A DNA stretch of 64,000 bases, taken from the NCBI RefSeq assembly GCF_003931875.1, contig NZ_CP034245.1, positions 1,240,001-1,304,000 on the forward strand. Direction: 5' to 3'. The notes under the pieces were generated by a model. That model saw nothing but the letters and a program-made list of their open reading frames with translations. It ran no database searches and was not told where the DNA came from. The position numbers and the translations under genes were made by a program. Below are positions 57,211-64,000 of this stretch, one piece after another. The first letter of the stretch is position 1, and every line of letters starts with the position of its first letter. This DNA comes from Microbacterium sp. 10M-3C3. GTDB taxonomy: Bacteria > Actinomycetota > Actinomycetes > Actinomycetales > Microbacteriaceae.

Positions 57211-58794
57211 TCAGACCCACGTGGGCAGCCAGTTGTGCAGCCGCCAGAACTCGTACGGCACGGGCAGCGCCGTCCACACCGGGTACCAGAACGCCGACAT
57301 CAGCGCCACGACCACGAGGAACACGATCACAACGGCCCGGCCGGTGCGGCGACGACCGGCGTCGGATGCGGCGCCGCCCGCGATCTCGCGCAGCGCGAAG
57401 GCGAGCGCCAGCACGAGGAATGGCAGGATCGCGATCGTGTAGAACTGGAAGATCGTGCGCTCGGGGTACAGCAGCCACGGCACGTACGTCGCCGCCGTAC
57501 CGGTCAGCACGAGCGCGGCCCGCCCGCTCCGGCGCCGGATCGCCCACACGACGAGGAAAACGATCGCCGCGACGCCCGCCCACCACAGCAGCGGATTGGG
57601 GATGCTCGAGATGGCCTGCGTGCACCCTGCGGGCAGGCTGCATCCGTTCACGCCCGCCGCGTCCTGCTGCCAGTACATCGAGGTGGGGCGGATGAGGAAC
57701 GGCCACTGCCACGCGGGACTCTGATAGCCGTGCGGCGTGCTGAGGCCCACGTGGAAGCGGTACATCGCCTCGTGATACGCCCACAGGTTCTGCAGCGGCA
57801 GCGGCACCCACGCCCACACGCCGGTCGCGGGCGAGGCGTCGACGGTGTGACGGCTGTAGCCGCCGTCGGTCGCGAGCCATCCGGTCCACGACGCGAGGTA
57901 GACCACCGCAGCCACGGGGACCAGCTGCAGGAACGACGCCGGGCCCTGCCGGAGGACGGCGTCGGCCGGCCAGACGCGGACGCCCGCGGCGCGGCGGTCC
58001 AGCGCGTCGGTCACGACCACGTACAGCCCGATCGCCGCGAGCACGTAGAGCCCTGACCACTTCACGGCGGTCGCCGCGCCCGCCGCCGCGCCCGCGGCGA
58101 CGAGCCAGGGCCGGGCCCACAGGACGGGACCGAAGCGCGGCGGCGCGTCGTGCGCGAGCACGAGCTCGGCGAGCCGCCCCGGTCGGCCCCGCCGGTCGAG
58201 GGCGACGAACAGGAACGCCAGCACGATGAAGAACGTGAGGATGCCGTCCAGCAGCGCGATGCGGCTGAGCACGATCGCCAGGCCGTCGATCGCGAAGAGG
58301 AACGCCGCGACGCCCGCCCACAGCCGCGACCCGAGCAGGAGCCGCGCCAGGTGGTACAGGACGAGCACCGTCGCCGTGCCGAACGCGGCCACCGCCACGC
58401 GCCAGCCGAACGACGAGTCGGCGCCGAAGAGCGCCATTCCCGCACCGATGAAGATACGCCCGAGAGGCGGATGCACGACGAAGCTGCCGACGGTCTGGAA
58501 GATGTCGGTGTCGCCGGCGACGAAGCTCGCATCCGCGCCGTCCGGCCACGTCGCCGGGTAGCCGAGGTTCCACTGGCTCCACGCATCCTTCACGTAATAC
58601 GTCTCGTCGAAGACGATCGCGTGCGGAGTGCCCAGGCCGATGAAGCGGACGAGACCCGCGAACAGCGTCAGGAGCGTCGGAACGACCCACGCGTACAGGC
58701 GCTGCCGGCGCGGATCGCCCGTCACCCGCGCCCGCCAGCGGTCCACCCACGCATCGCGCACGAGAAGAGTGTTCTCCGCTGCCGACGCCGTCAC
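57211..58794 (-). CDS. Dolichyl-phosphate-mannose-protein mannosyltransferase (PMT/GT39 family)
   Basis: 527 residues. Around ten membrane helices. IVFDETYYVKDAWSQWNLGY carries the catalytic DE pair in the first loop; VHPPLGRIFIGAGMALFG and RPTSMYWQQDAAG match PMT family loops, and the C-terminal VPYEFWRLHNWLPTWV is typical of the actinobacterial form (M. tuberculosis Rv1002c). It transfers mannose from polyprenyl-phosphomannose to Ser/Thr of exported proteins. GTG at 58794, with TAGGCT 6 nt upstream. Divergent and adjacent to rsmI, as is usual in actinobacteria. Confidence 0.93.
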   Translation of the reverse strand: MTASAAENTLLVRDAWVDRWRARVTGDPRRQRLYAWVVPTLLTLFAGLVRFIGLGTPHAIVFDETYYVKDAWSQWNLGYPATWPDGADASFVAGDTDIFQTVGSFVVHPPLGRIFIGAGMALFGADSSFGWRVAVAAFGTATVLVLYHLARLLLGSRLWAGVAAFLFAIDGLAIVLSRIALLDGILTFFIVLAFLFVALDRRGRPGRLAELVLAHDAPPRFGPVLWARPWLVAAGAAAGAATAVKWSGLYVLAAIGLYVVVTDALDRRAAGVRVWPADAVLRQGPASFLQLVPVAAVVYLASWTGWLATDGGYSRHTVDASPATGVWAWVPLPLQNLWAYHEAMYRFHVGLSTPHGYQSPAWQWPFLIRPTSMYWQQDAAGVNGCSLPAGCTQAISSIPNPLLWWAGVAAIVFLVVWAIRRRSGRAALVLTGTAATYVPWLLYPERTIFQFYTIAILPFLVLALAFALREIAGGAASDAGRRRTGRAVVIVFLVVVALMSAFWYPVWTALPVPYEFWRLHNWLPTWV

Positions 58795-58800
58795 GGCTCC

Positions 58801-58810
58801 AGCCTAAGCT
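58801..58810. promoter_or_regulatory. Overlapping divergent -10 boxes of rsmI and PMT gene
   Basis: The 10-bp AGCCTAAGCT contains TAGGCT on the minus strand (58801-58806) and TAAGCT on the plus strand (58805-58810), each 6 nt from its own GTG start. The two -10 boxes share 2 bp, so the two leaderless promoters must exclude each other. Confidence 0.65.
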
Positions 58811-58816
58811 GGCCGG

Positions 58817-59635
58817 GTGATCATCCTCGGTGCGACGCCGATCGGCAACCTCGGGGACGCCACGCGGCGGCTCGTCGACACCCTCGCGCGCGTCGAGGTC
58901 GTCGCCGCGGAGGACACCCGCACCACGCAGCGCCTGCTCGCGGGCCTCGGTGTCGAGAACCGTCCGCGCCTGATCGCGCTGCACGACCACAACGAGAAGC
59001 AGCGTGCGGCCGAGATCGTCGAGCTCGCGCGCGAGCGCGACGTGCTCGTCCTCAGTGACGCGGGCATGCCCACCGTCAGCGACCCCGGCTACGGCGTGGT
59101 CGCCGAGGCGGCGCGTGCGGGCGTCGCCGTGACGGTGCTCCCCGGCCCGAGCGCCGTGCTGAGTGCGCTCGCCGTGTCGGGGCTGCCGACCGACCGCTTC
59201 GCGTTCGAGGGGTTCCCGCCGCGCAAGCCCGGCGAGCGGCGGGCGGCGTTCGCCGCGCTCGCCGCCGAATCCCGCACGCTCGTGTTCTTCGAATCGCCCA
59301 CGCGGCTCGCCGCGACCCTCGCCGACCTCGCCGACGCCTTCGGCGCCGCGCGGCCGGCGGCGGTGTGCCGCGAGCTCACGAAGCTGCACGAGGAGGTGCG
59401 GCGCGGCACGCTCGGCGAGCTCGCCGACTGGGCGGCCGAGGGCGTGCGCGGCGAGATCGCCGTCGTCGTGGACGGCGCGGCGGGGCGCGCCGTCCCGTTC
59501 GCGGATGCAGCGGCGCAGGTCGTCTCGCTCACCGCCGACGGCGCGCGGCTGAAGGCCGCCGCCGCCGAGGTCGCGGCGCAGACCGGTCACTCCTCGCGCG
59601 CCCTGTACCAGGCGGCGCTGTCGCAGCGCGGCTGA
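58817..59635 (+). CDS. rsmI: 16S rRNA (cytidine(1402)-2'-O)-methyltransferase
   Basis: 272 residues, SPOUT-unrelated tetrapyrrole-methylase fold. ILGATPIGNLGDATRRLVDTL, VAAEDTRTTQRLL, VLSDAGMPTVSDPGYGVV, VLPGPSAVLSALAVSGLP and FEGFPPRKPGER are the family blocks, full length. It 2'-O-methylates C1402 in the decoding centre. GTG start, leaderless promoter. It is 50 bp upstream of metG. The gene pair with PMT is conserved in actinobacteria. Confidence 0.96.
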   Translation: MIILGATPIGNLGDATRRLVDTLARVEVVAAEDTRTTQRLLAGLGVENRPRLIALHDHNEKQRAAEIVELARERDVLVLSDAGMPTVSDPGYGVVAEAARAGVAVTVLPGPSAVLSALAVSGLPTDRFAFEGFPPRKPGERRAAFAALAAESRTLVFFESPTRLAATLADLADAFGAARPAAVCRELTKLHEEVRRGTLGELADWAAEGVRGEIAVVVDGAAGRAVPFADAAAQVVSLTADGARLKAAAAEVAAQTGHSSRALYQAALSQRG

Positions 59636-59673
59636 CGCGGCGTCACACGGGCGGCGGGCCGCATCCGCCCCCG

Positions 59674-59679
59674 TAGAAT
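59674..59679 (+). promoter_or_regulatory. -10 element (TAGAAT) for leaderless metG
   Basis: TAGAAT, close to the consensus TATAAT, ends 6 nt before the GTG at 59686. Confidence 0.55.
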
Positions 59680-59685
59680 TCTCTG

Positions 59686-61263
59686 GTGACAGACGGCCGA
59701 TCCTTCTACATCACGACGCCGATCTACTACCCGAGCGACGTGCCCCACATCGGCCACGGATACACCACCGTGGCCGTGGACACGCTCGCGCGCTGGCACC
59801 GCCAGGCGGGCGATGACACGTGGATGCTCACGGGCACCGACGAGCACGGCCAGAAGATGATGCGCGCGGCCGCCGCGAACGGCGCGACACCGCAGGAGTG
59901 GGTCGACAAGCTCGTCAGCGAGTCGTGGTTCCCGCTGCTGAAGACGCTCGACGTCGCCAACGACGACTTCATCCGCACGACGCAGCCTCGGCACGAGGAG
60001 CGCGTGAAGCAGTTCGTGCAGGCCATCTACGACCGCGGCTACATCTACGCCGGCGAGTTCGAGGCGCTGTACTGCGTGGGCTGTGAGGAGTTCAAGACCG
60101 AGGCGGAGATCGTCGACGGCACCGGGCCCTTCGAGGGCCTGAAGGTGTGCGCGATCCATTCGAAGCCGCTGGAGCTGCTGCAGGAGAAGAACTACTTCTT
60201 CAAGCTGAGCGAATTCGAGGACCGCCTCCTCGAGCTCTATCGCGACGTGCCCGACTTCGTGCGCCCGGACTCGGCGCGCAACGAGGTGGTGTCGTTCGTG
60301 AAGAACGGCCTGAAAGACCTGTCGATCTCGCGCTCGACGTTCGACTGGGGCATCCAGGTGCCGTGGGATGAGACCCACGTCATCTATGTGTGGGTCGACG
60401 CGCTGCTGAATTACGCGACCGCCGTCGGGTTCGGCACCGACCCCGACGAGTTCGCGCGGCGCTGGCCGGCGTACCACGTGGTCGGCAAGGACATCCTGCG
60501 CTTCCACGCCGTCATCTGGCCGGCGATGCTCATGGCCGCCGGCGTCGAGGTGCCGCGGGGCGTCTTCGCGCACGGGTGGCTGCTCGTGGGCGGCGAGAAG
60601 ATGTCGAAGTCGAAGCTCACCGGCATCGCGCCCACCGAGATCACCGACATCTTCGGCTCCGACGCCTACCGCTTCTACTTCCTCTCGGCGATCGCGTTCG
60701 GGCAGGACGGGTCGTTCTCGTGGGAGGACCTGTCCGCTCGGTACCAGGCCGAGCTCGCCAACGGCTTCGGCAACCTGGCCTCGCGCGCGGTCGCGATGAT
60801 CGGCCGGTACTTCGAGGGCATCGTGCCGCCGCCGGCGGAGTACGCCGAGTCCGACCTCGCCATCCAGCGGATCGTCGCGGACGCCGCGACGACGGCGGAT
60901 GCGGCGATCGAGCGGTTCCGTCCCGACGAGGCGATCAAGCACGTCTGGACGATCGTCGAGGCGCTGAACGGCTACATCACGGAGAACGAGCCGTGGGCGC
61001 TCGCGAAGGATGACGCGCAGCGCGCGCGCCTGGGCACGGTGCTGTACACGGCCGCGGAGGGGCTGCGTGCGCTCGCCGTGCTGCTGTCGCCGGTCATGCC
61101 CGTCGCGACGGAGAAGCTGTGGGTCGCCCTCGGCGCGGCCGAGACGCTCGGCCGCCTCCAGGACCAGCCGCTGCGTCGCGCCGGCGAGTGGGGGGCGCTG
61201 CGCCCCGGCACGTCCGTGAACGGCCTGTCGCCGCTGTTCCCGCGCGTCGAGCAGGACGCGTGA
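59686..61263 (+). CDS. metG: Methionyl-tRNA synthetase
   Basis: 525 residues. PHIGHGYT (HIGH motif, 20-27), KMSKS at 305-309. A zinc-knuckle-like cluster is visible as Cys130-x2-Cys133 and Cys155-x2-His158. The domain order catalytic-connective-anticodon (IVEALNGYITENEPWALAK) is complete and there is no C-terminal tRNA-binding (EMAP) extension, as in the short mycobacterial form. Charges tRNA-Met. Its GTG start, leaderless layout and position between rsmI and tatD match the actinobacterial rsmI-metG-tatD-rsmA neighbourhood. Confidence 0.97.
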   Translation: MTDGRSFYITTPIYYPSDVPHIGHGYTTVAVDTLARWHRQAGDDTWMLTGTDEHGQKMMRAAAANGATPQEWVDKLVSESWFPLLKTLDVANDDFIRTTQPRHEERVKQFVQAIYDRGYIYAGEFEALYCVGCEEFKTEAEIVDGTGPFEGLKVCAIHSKPLELLQEKNYFFKLSEFEDRLLELYRDVPDFVRPDSARNEVVSFVKNGLKDLSISRSTFDWGIQVPWDETHVIYVWVDALLNYATAVGFGTDPDEFARRWPAYHVVGKDILRFHAVIWPAMLMAAGVEVPRGVFAHGWLLVGGEKMSKSKLTGIAPTEITDIFGSDAYRFYFLSAIAFGQDGSFSWEDLSARYQAELANGFGNLASRAVAMIGRYFEGIVPPPAEYAESDLAIQRIVADAATTADAAIERFRPDEAIKHVWTIVEALNGYITENEPWALAKDDAQRARLGTVLYTAAEGLRALAVLLSPVMPVATEKLWVALGAAETLGRLQDQPLRRAGEWGALRPGTSVNGLSPLFPRVEQDA

Positions 61264-61274
61264 GCGCCCTCGTG

Positions 61275-61324
61275 TTGCGCGAATCGGCTGTCTCACGGGC
61301 TCGTGCAGCCGCCGAATCCCGCAA
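61275..61324. repeat. GCGAATCGG-type intergenic dyad, diverged copy
   Basis: TTGCGCGAATCGGCTG (61275 to 61290) and CAGCCGCCGAATCCCGCAA (61306-61324) form an imperfect inverted repeat (outer TTGCG/CGCAA and CGG..CTG/CAG..CCG). Between metG and tatD. The arms recall the GGGCGAATCGG elements at 11594 and 48979. Confidence 0.5.
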
Positions 61325-61342
61325 GACGCGGGGGGACGAGCG

Positions 61343-62302
61343 GTGAGCGAGCCCGTCGAGCGCCCGCGCGGCACGATCGACGGCGGCGACCCGAGCCAGT
61401 ACGTGCGCGAGCGGACGGCGGAGGGCCGCCGCGACATCAGCTACCCGCCCGCGCCCGAGCCGCTCGCGGTCCCGGTGTACGACAACCACTGCCACCTCGA
61501 GATCGCCGACGGCGCGGTCCCTGAGGGTGTCGAAGGGTCGGCAGGCTCAGGAACCGGGGGGCTCTCGCTCGACGAGCAGCTCGAGCGCGCCGTCGCCGTC
61601 GGAATCGCGGGCGTCGTGCAGGCCGGCGGGGACGTGGACTCGTCGCGCTGGTCGGCGTGGGCCGCGGCGCAGCATCCGCGGGTCCTCGCCGCCGTCGCGA
61701 TCCACCCGAACGAGGCGCCGGCCTACGCTGCGGCCGGCGGGCTCGACGACGCCCTCGCCGTGATCGACGTGCTCGCCGCCGAGCCGCGCGTGCGGGCGAT
61801 CGGCGAGACCGGGCTCGACTTCTTCCGCACCGACGACGACGGGCGTCCCGCGCAGTTCGCGTCGTTCGAGGCGCACATCGCGCTCGCGAAGAAGCACGGC
61901 ATCGCGATGCAGATCCACGACCGCGACGCCCACGACGACGTGCTCGCCACGCTCGAGCGGGTCGGGGCGCCCGAGCGCACCGTGTTCCACTGCTTCTCGG
62001 GCGACGAGGAGATGGCGCGGATCGCCGCCGACCGCGGCTACTACCTCTCCTTCGCCGGCAACGTGACCTTCAAGAACGCGCAGAACCTCCGCGACGCCCT
62101 GGCGGTGACGCCGCGCGAGCGGATCCTCGTCGAGACGGATGCGCCGTTCCTCACGCCGACGCCCTTCCGCGGTCGACCGAACGCGCCCTACCTCGTGCCG
62201 GTGACGATGCGCTTCCTGGCCGCCGAGCTCGGCGCCGACCTGGACGAGCTGTGCGCCCAGGTCGCCGCCAACACGCTCGAGGTCTACGGCTCGTTCGACT
62301 GA
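61343..62302 (+). CDS. tatD: TatD-family deoxyribonuclease
   Basis: 319 residues. Metal-dependent hydrolase: VYDNHCHLE (two His ligands), IGETGLDFFR (Glu), MQIHDRDAHDDVL and FHCFSG (His), VETDAPFLTP (Asp). An N-terminal extension of about 45 residues (PRGTIDGGDPSQYVRERTAE) is typical of actinobacterial TatD. Residues about 58-71 (VPEGVEGSAGSGTG) are coded by an in-frame palindromic repeat and lie in the loop after the HxH motif. GTG start. Works in DNA repair or fragmentation. Lies between metG and, past the convergent sugar porter, rsmA. Confidence 0.94.
   Translation: MSEPVERPRGTIDGGDPSQYVRERTAEGRRDISYPPAPEPLAVPVYDNHCHLEIADGAVPEGVEGSAGSGTGGLSLDEQLERAVAVGIAGVVQAGGDVDSSRWSAWAAAQHPRVLAAVAIHPNEAPAYAAAGGLDDALAVIDVLAAEPRVRAIGETGLDFFRTDDDGRPAQFASFEAHIALAKKHGIAMQIHDRDAHDDVLATLERVGAPERTVFHCFSGDEEMARIAADRGYYLSFAGNVTFKNAQNLRDALAVTPRERILVETDAPFLTPTPFRGRPNAPYLVPVTMRFLAAELGADLDELCAQVAANTLEVYGSFD
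61516..61555. repeat. 40-bp palindromic repeat inside tatD
   Basis: GGTCCCTGAG (61516-61525) is echoed by CTCAGGAACC (61546-61555) in inverted form, with GTGTCGAAGGG in the middle. Its first 22 bp match the nrdE-nrdF spacer unit at 17502-17523 (19 of 22). The 40-bp length would shift the frame alone; with flanking bases it is read in-frame as a Gly/Ser-rich loop. Confidence 0.65.
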
Positions 62303-62317
62303 CGCGCGCCGCGCCGG

Positions 62318-63778
62318 TCAGCGGCGCGCAGGCTCCTTCGCCTTGCGGACGAACAGCGTCTCGGTCTGCTCGAGCTCCATGCCCTTGGTCTCCGGCACGC
62401 GCCACGCGACGTACGCGAACGACAGCGCGGCGAACAGCGCGTACATGCCGTACGTGAGCGGCAGCGACCAGGCCGACATCGCCGGGAACGACACCGTGAT
62501 GAGGAAGTTCGCGACCCACTGGGCGGCGGCGGCGACGCCGAGCGCCTTGCCACGGATGCGGCTCGGGAAGATCTCGCCGAGGAGCACCCAGACGAGCGGC
62601 CCCCACGACGCGCCGAAGCCGACGACGAAGAGGTTCGCCGCGATGAGCGCGATCGGACCCCACGCCCCGGGCAGCGTCGGCTCGCCGTCCACGTTCTCCG
62701 CGAACGCGAACGCGAGCGCCATCGTGGCCAGCGACAGCGTCATGAGCACGGAGCCGGTGAGCAGGATCGGCTTGCGGCCGACGCGATCGACGAGCCAGAT
62801 CGCGATGAGGGTCACGACGACGTTCGTGACGCTCGTGATCACCGAGATCAGCAGCGAGTTGCTCTCGTCGAACCCGACGGCCTTCCAGAGGGTCGTGGAG
62901 TAGTAGAAGATCACGTTGATGCCGACGAACTGCTGGAACGTCGACAGGATGATGCCGACCCACACGATGCCCTGGAGGCCGAGGACCGGGCCGCGCAGCG
63001 ACGCGCCCTTGTTCTTGCGGTCCTCCTCGATCGCGGTGCGGATCTCGTTGACCGACTTGTCGAGGTCCGCCTCGGGCACGAGGCGCGCGAAGATCTCGCG
63101 CGCCTCGTCGTTGCGGCCCTTGGCGAGCAGGTAGCGCGGCGACTCGGGCATCACGAAGGCGAGCAGGCCGTACACGGCGGCGGGGATGACGCCCACGAGG
63201 AACATCCAGCGCCACGCCTCCATGCCCCACCACAGCTGCTCCGACGCGCCGCCGGCGACGCCCGCGAGGAGGGCGTCGGACAGCAGCGCGGCGAAGATGC
63301 CGAGCGTGATCGCGAGCTGCTGCAGCGACGCGAGGCTGCCGCGGATCTGCCGCGGTGCGATCTCGGCGATGTAGGCCGGAGCGACGACCGACGCGATGCC
63401 GATGCCGATGCCGCCGATCACGCGCCACACGATGAGGTCGGGAACGCTGAAGGTGAGCCCCGATCCGATCGAGGACACCAGGAACATCACCGATCCGAGC
63501 ATCATCGTCTTCAGACGCCCCCACCGGTCCGACAGGCCGCCGGCAATGATCGCCCCCACGGCGCAGCCGAGCAGCGCGACGGCGACCACGAATCCGGTCA
63601 GCACGCTGTTGAGCTCGAAGTTGCCCGAGATCGAGTCGACGGCGCCGTTGATGACCGACGAGTCGAAGCCGAAGAGGAAGCCGCCCACCGCGGCGGCGAC
63701 GGACAGGCCGATCGCGCGGCGGCCGAAGGGGCTGCGCAGCGAGAAGGCGTCCGCCGGAATGGTTCCGGTTGTGCTCAT
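62318..63778 (-). CDS. MFS sugar porter
   Basis: 486 residues, twelve predicted helices. Sugar-porter signatures: [16 protein letters not shown] (helix 1), [10 protein letters not shown] (loop 2-3), [28 protein letters not shown] after helix 6, [13 protein letters not shown] (helix 7), DRVGRKPIL and [10 protein letters not shown] after helix 12. It is a proton-coupled hexose or pentose transporter, probably of glucose/xylose type. It is convergent with tatD and divergent from rsmA, interrupting the usual tatD-rsmA adjacency. Confidence 0.95.
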   Translation of the reverse strand: MSTTGTIPADAFSLRSPFGRRAIGLSVAAAVGGFLFGFDSSVINGAVDSISGNFELNSVLTGFVVAVALLGCAVGAIIAGGLSDRWGRLKTMMLGSVMFLVSSIGSGLTFSVPDLIVWRVIGGIGIGIASVVAPAYIAEIAPRQIRGSLASLQQLAITLGIFAALLSDALLAGVAGGASEQLWWGMEAWRWMFLVGVIPAAVYGLLAFVMPESPRYLLAKGRNDEAREIFARLVPEADLDKSVNEIRTAIEEDRKNKGASLRGPVLGLQGIVWVGIILSTFQQFVGINVIFYYSTTLWKAVGFDESNSLLISVITSVTNVVVTLIAIWLVDRVGRKPILLTGSVLMTLSLATMALAFAFAENVDGEPTLPGAWGPIALIAANLFVVGFGASWGPLVWVLLGEIFPSRIRGKALGVAAAAQWVANFLITVSFPAMSAWSLPLTYGMYALFAALSFAYVAWRVPETKGMELEQTETLFVRKAKEPARR

Positions 63779-63836
63779 GCTCGAAACGGTACTCCGGGTC
63801 CTGTCCGCGGGAGCCGGGCTTGCCCGCGCGTCTGGC

Positions 63837-63842
63837 TACAGT
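63837..63842 (+). promoter_or_regulatory. -10 element (TACAGT) for leaderless rsmA
   Basis: TACAGT ends 6 nt before the ATG at 63849. The intervening GAAGGG is too near the ATG to serve as an ordinary ribosome binding site. Confidence 0.5.
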
Positions 63843-63848
63843 GAAGGG

Positions 63849-64000
63849 ATGCCCGTGTCCCTCCTCGGCGCCGCCGACATCCGACGCCTCGCCGCCGATC
63901 TCGACGTCGTGCCCACCAAGAAGCTCGGGCAGAACTTCGTCGTCGACGCCAACACGGTGCGCAAGATCGTCGCGGTCGCGGGTGTCACCCCGGATGACCG
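63849..64000 (+). CDS. rsmA: 16S rRNA dimethyladenosine transferase, N-terminal part
   Basis: 50 codons before the window ends. [28 protein letters not shown] is the RsmA/KsgA N-terminal block (KKLGQNFV.D contacts SAM). RsmA dimethylates A1518 and A1519 of 16S rRNA. The position downstream of metG and tatD is usual in actinobacteria. The catalytic NIPY motif lies beyond the edge. Confidence 0.93.
   Translation, partial: MPVSLLGAADIRRLAADLDVVPTKKLGQNFVVDANTVRKIVAVAGVTPDD

Overview
The window is about 70% GC, densely coded on both strands, and reads as chromosomal DNA of an actinobacterium close to Microbacterium (Microbacteriaceae). The class Ib ribonucleotide reductase operon nrdHIEF, LacI-controlled sugar ABC operons, a mycobacterial-type short MetG, a mannosyltransferase of the PMT family, DUF6230/DUF6114 genes and many apparently leaderless GTG/ATG genes all fit. 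I see no rRNA, tRNA, CRISPR array, transposase, integrase or prophage gene.

Layout. 1-1.7 kb: an edge-truncated baeRF-type gene and an AbiEi/DUF559 protein set among three copies of one palindromic repeat. 1.7-8.1 kb: an oligosaccharide uptake operon (lipoprotein, two permeases, a debranching-type glycosidase) divergent from its LacI regulator, with a 14-bp operator between. 8.2-14.2 kb: housekeeping and small-metabolism genes (phosphohistidine phosphatase, GGCT, DUF445, an acyl-CoA-dehydrogenase-fold flavoprotein, alpha/beta hydrolase, MFS). 14.5-18.5 kb: nrdHIEF behind candidate NrdR boxes. 18.6-24.7 kb: an rRNA methyltransferase, small membrane proteins, an NhaA-DsbA fusion broken by one in-frame TAG, an EI24 protein and a VOC protein. 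24.7-27.3 kb: a Clp AAA+ ATPase behind two HAIR-like sites. 27.4-32.2 kb: an LLM/LLM/DoxX operon and an ATP-dependent DNA ligase. 32.3-35.5 kb: a CUT2 sugar ABC operon. 35.6-39.4 kb: NYN-LOTUS protein, Gfo/Idh/MocA oxidoreductase, M20 peptidase. 39.5-45.5 kb: a LacI regulator followed by AraD and a ChvE/MmsA/MmsB-type ABC transporter, probably for L-arabinose or a related pentose. 45.5-49 kb: quinone oxidoreductase and TetR divergent from a DUF6230/DUF6114/secreted-protein operon. 49-57 kb: HrpA, an M23 lipoprotein, an aldo/keto reductase and a DUF255 thioredoxin-fold protein that apparently starts at CTG. 57-64 kb: PMT mannosyltransferase, rsmI, metG, tatD, a sugar porter and the start of rsmA.

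Three sugar-uptake systems plus a sugar porter point to a saprophytic, plant- or soil-carbohydrate lifestyle. The two pentose-type CUT2 operons share one design: lipoprotein gene, strong intercistronic hairpin, ATPase gene, permease gene. The most distinctive non-coding features are a set of 50-75 bp intergenic dyads, two palindromic insertions carried in-frame inside tatD and hrpA, and a recurrent layout in which a TANNNT -10 box sits 6-8 nt before a start codon, as expected for leaderless mRNAs. No completely new defence or biosynthetic system is evident; the DUF6230/DUF6114/secreted-protein operon is the best candidate for an undescribed cell-envelope function.
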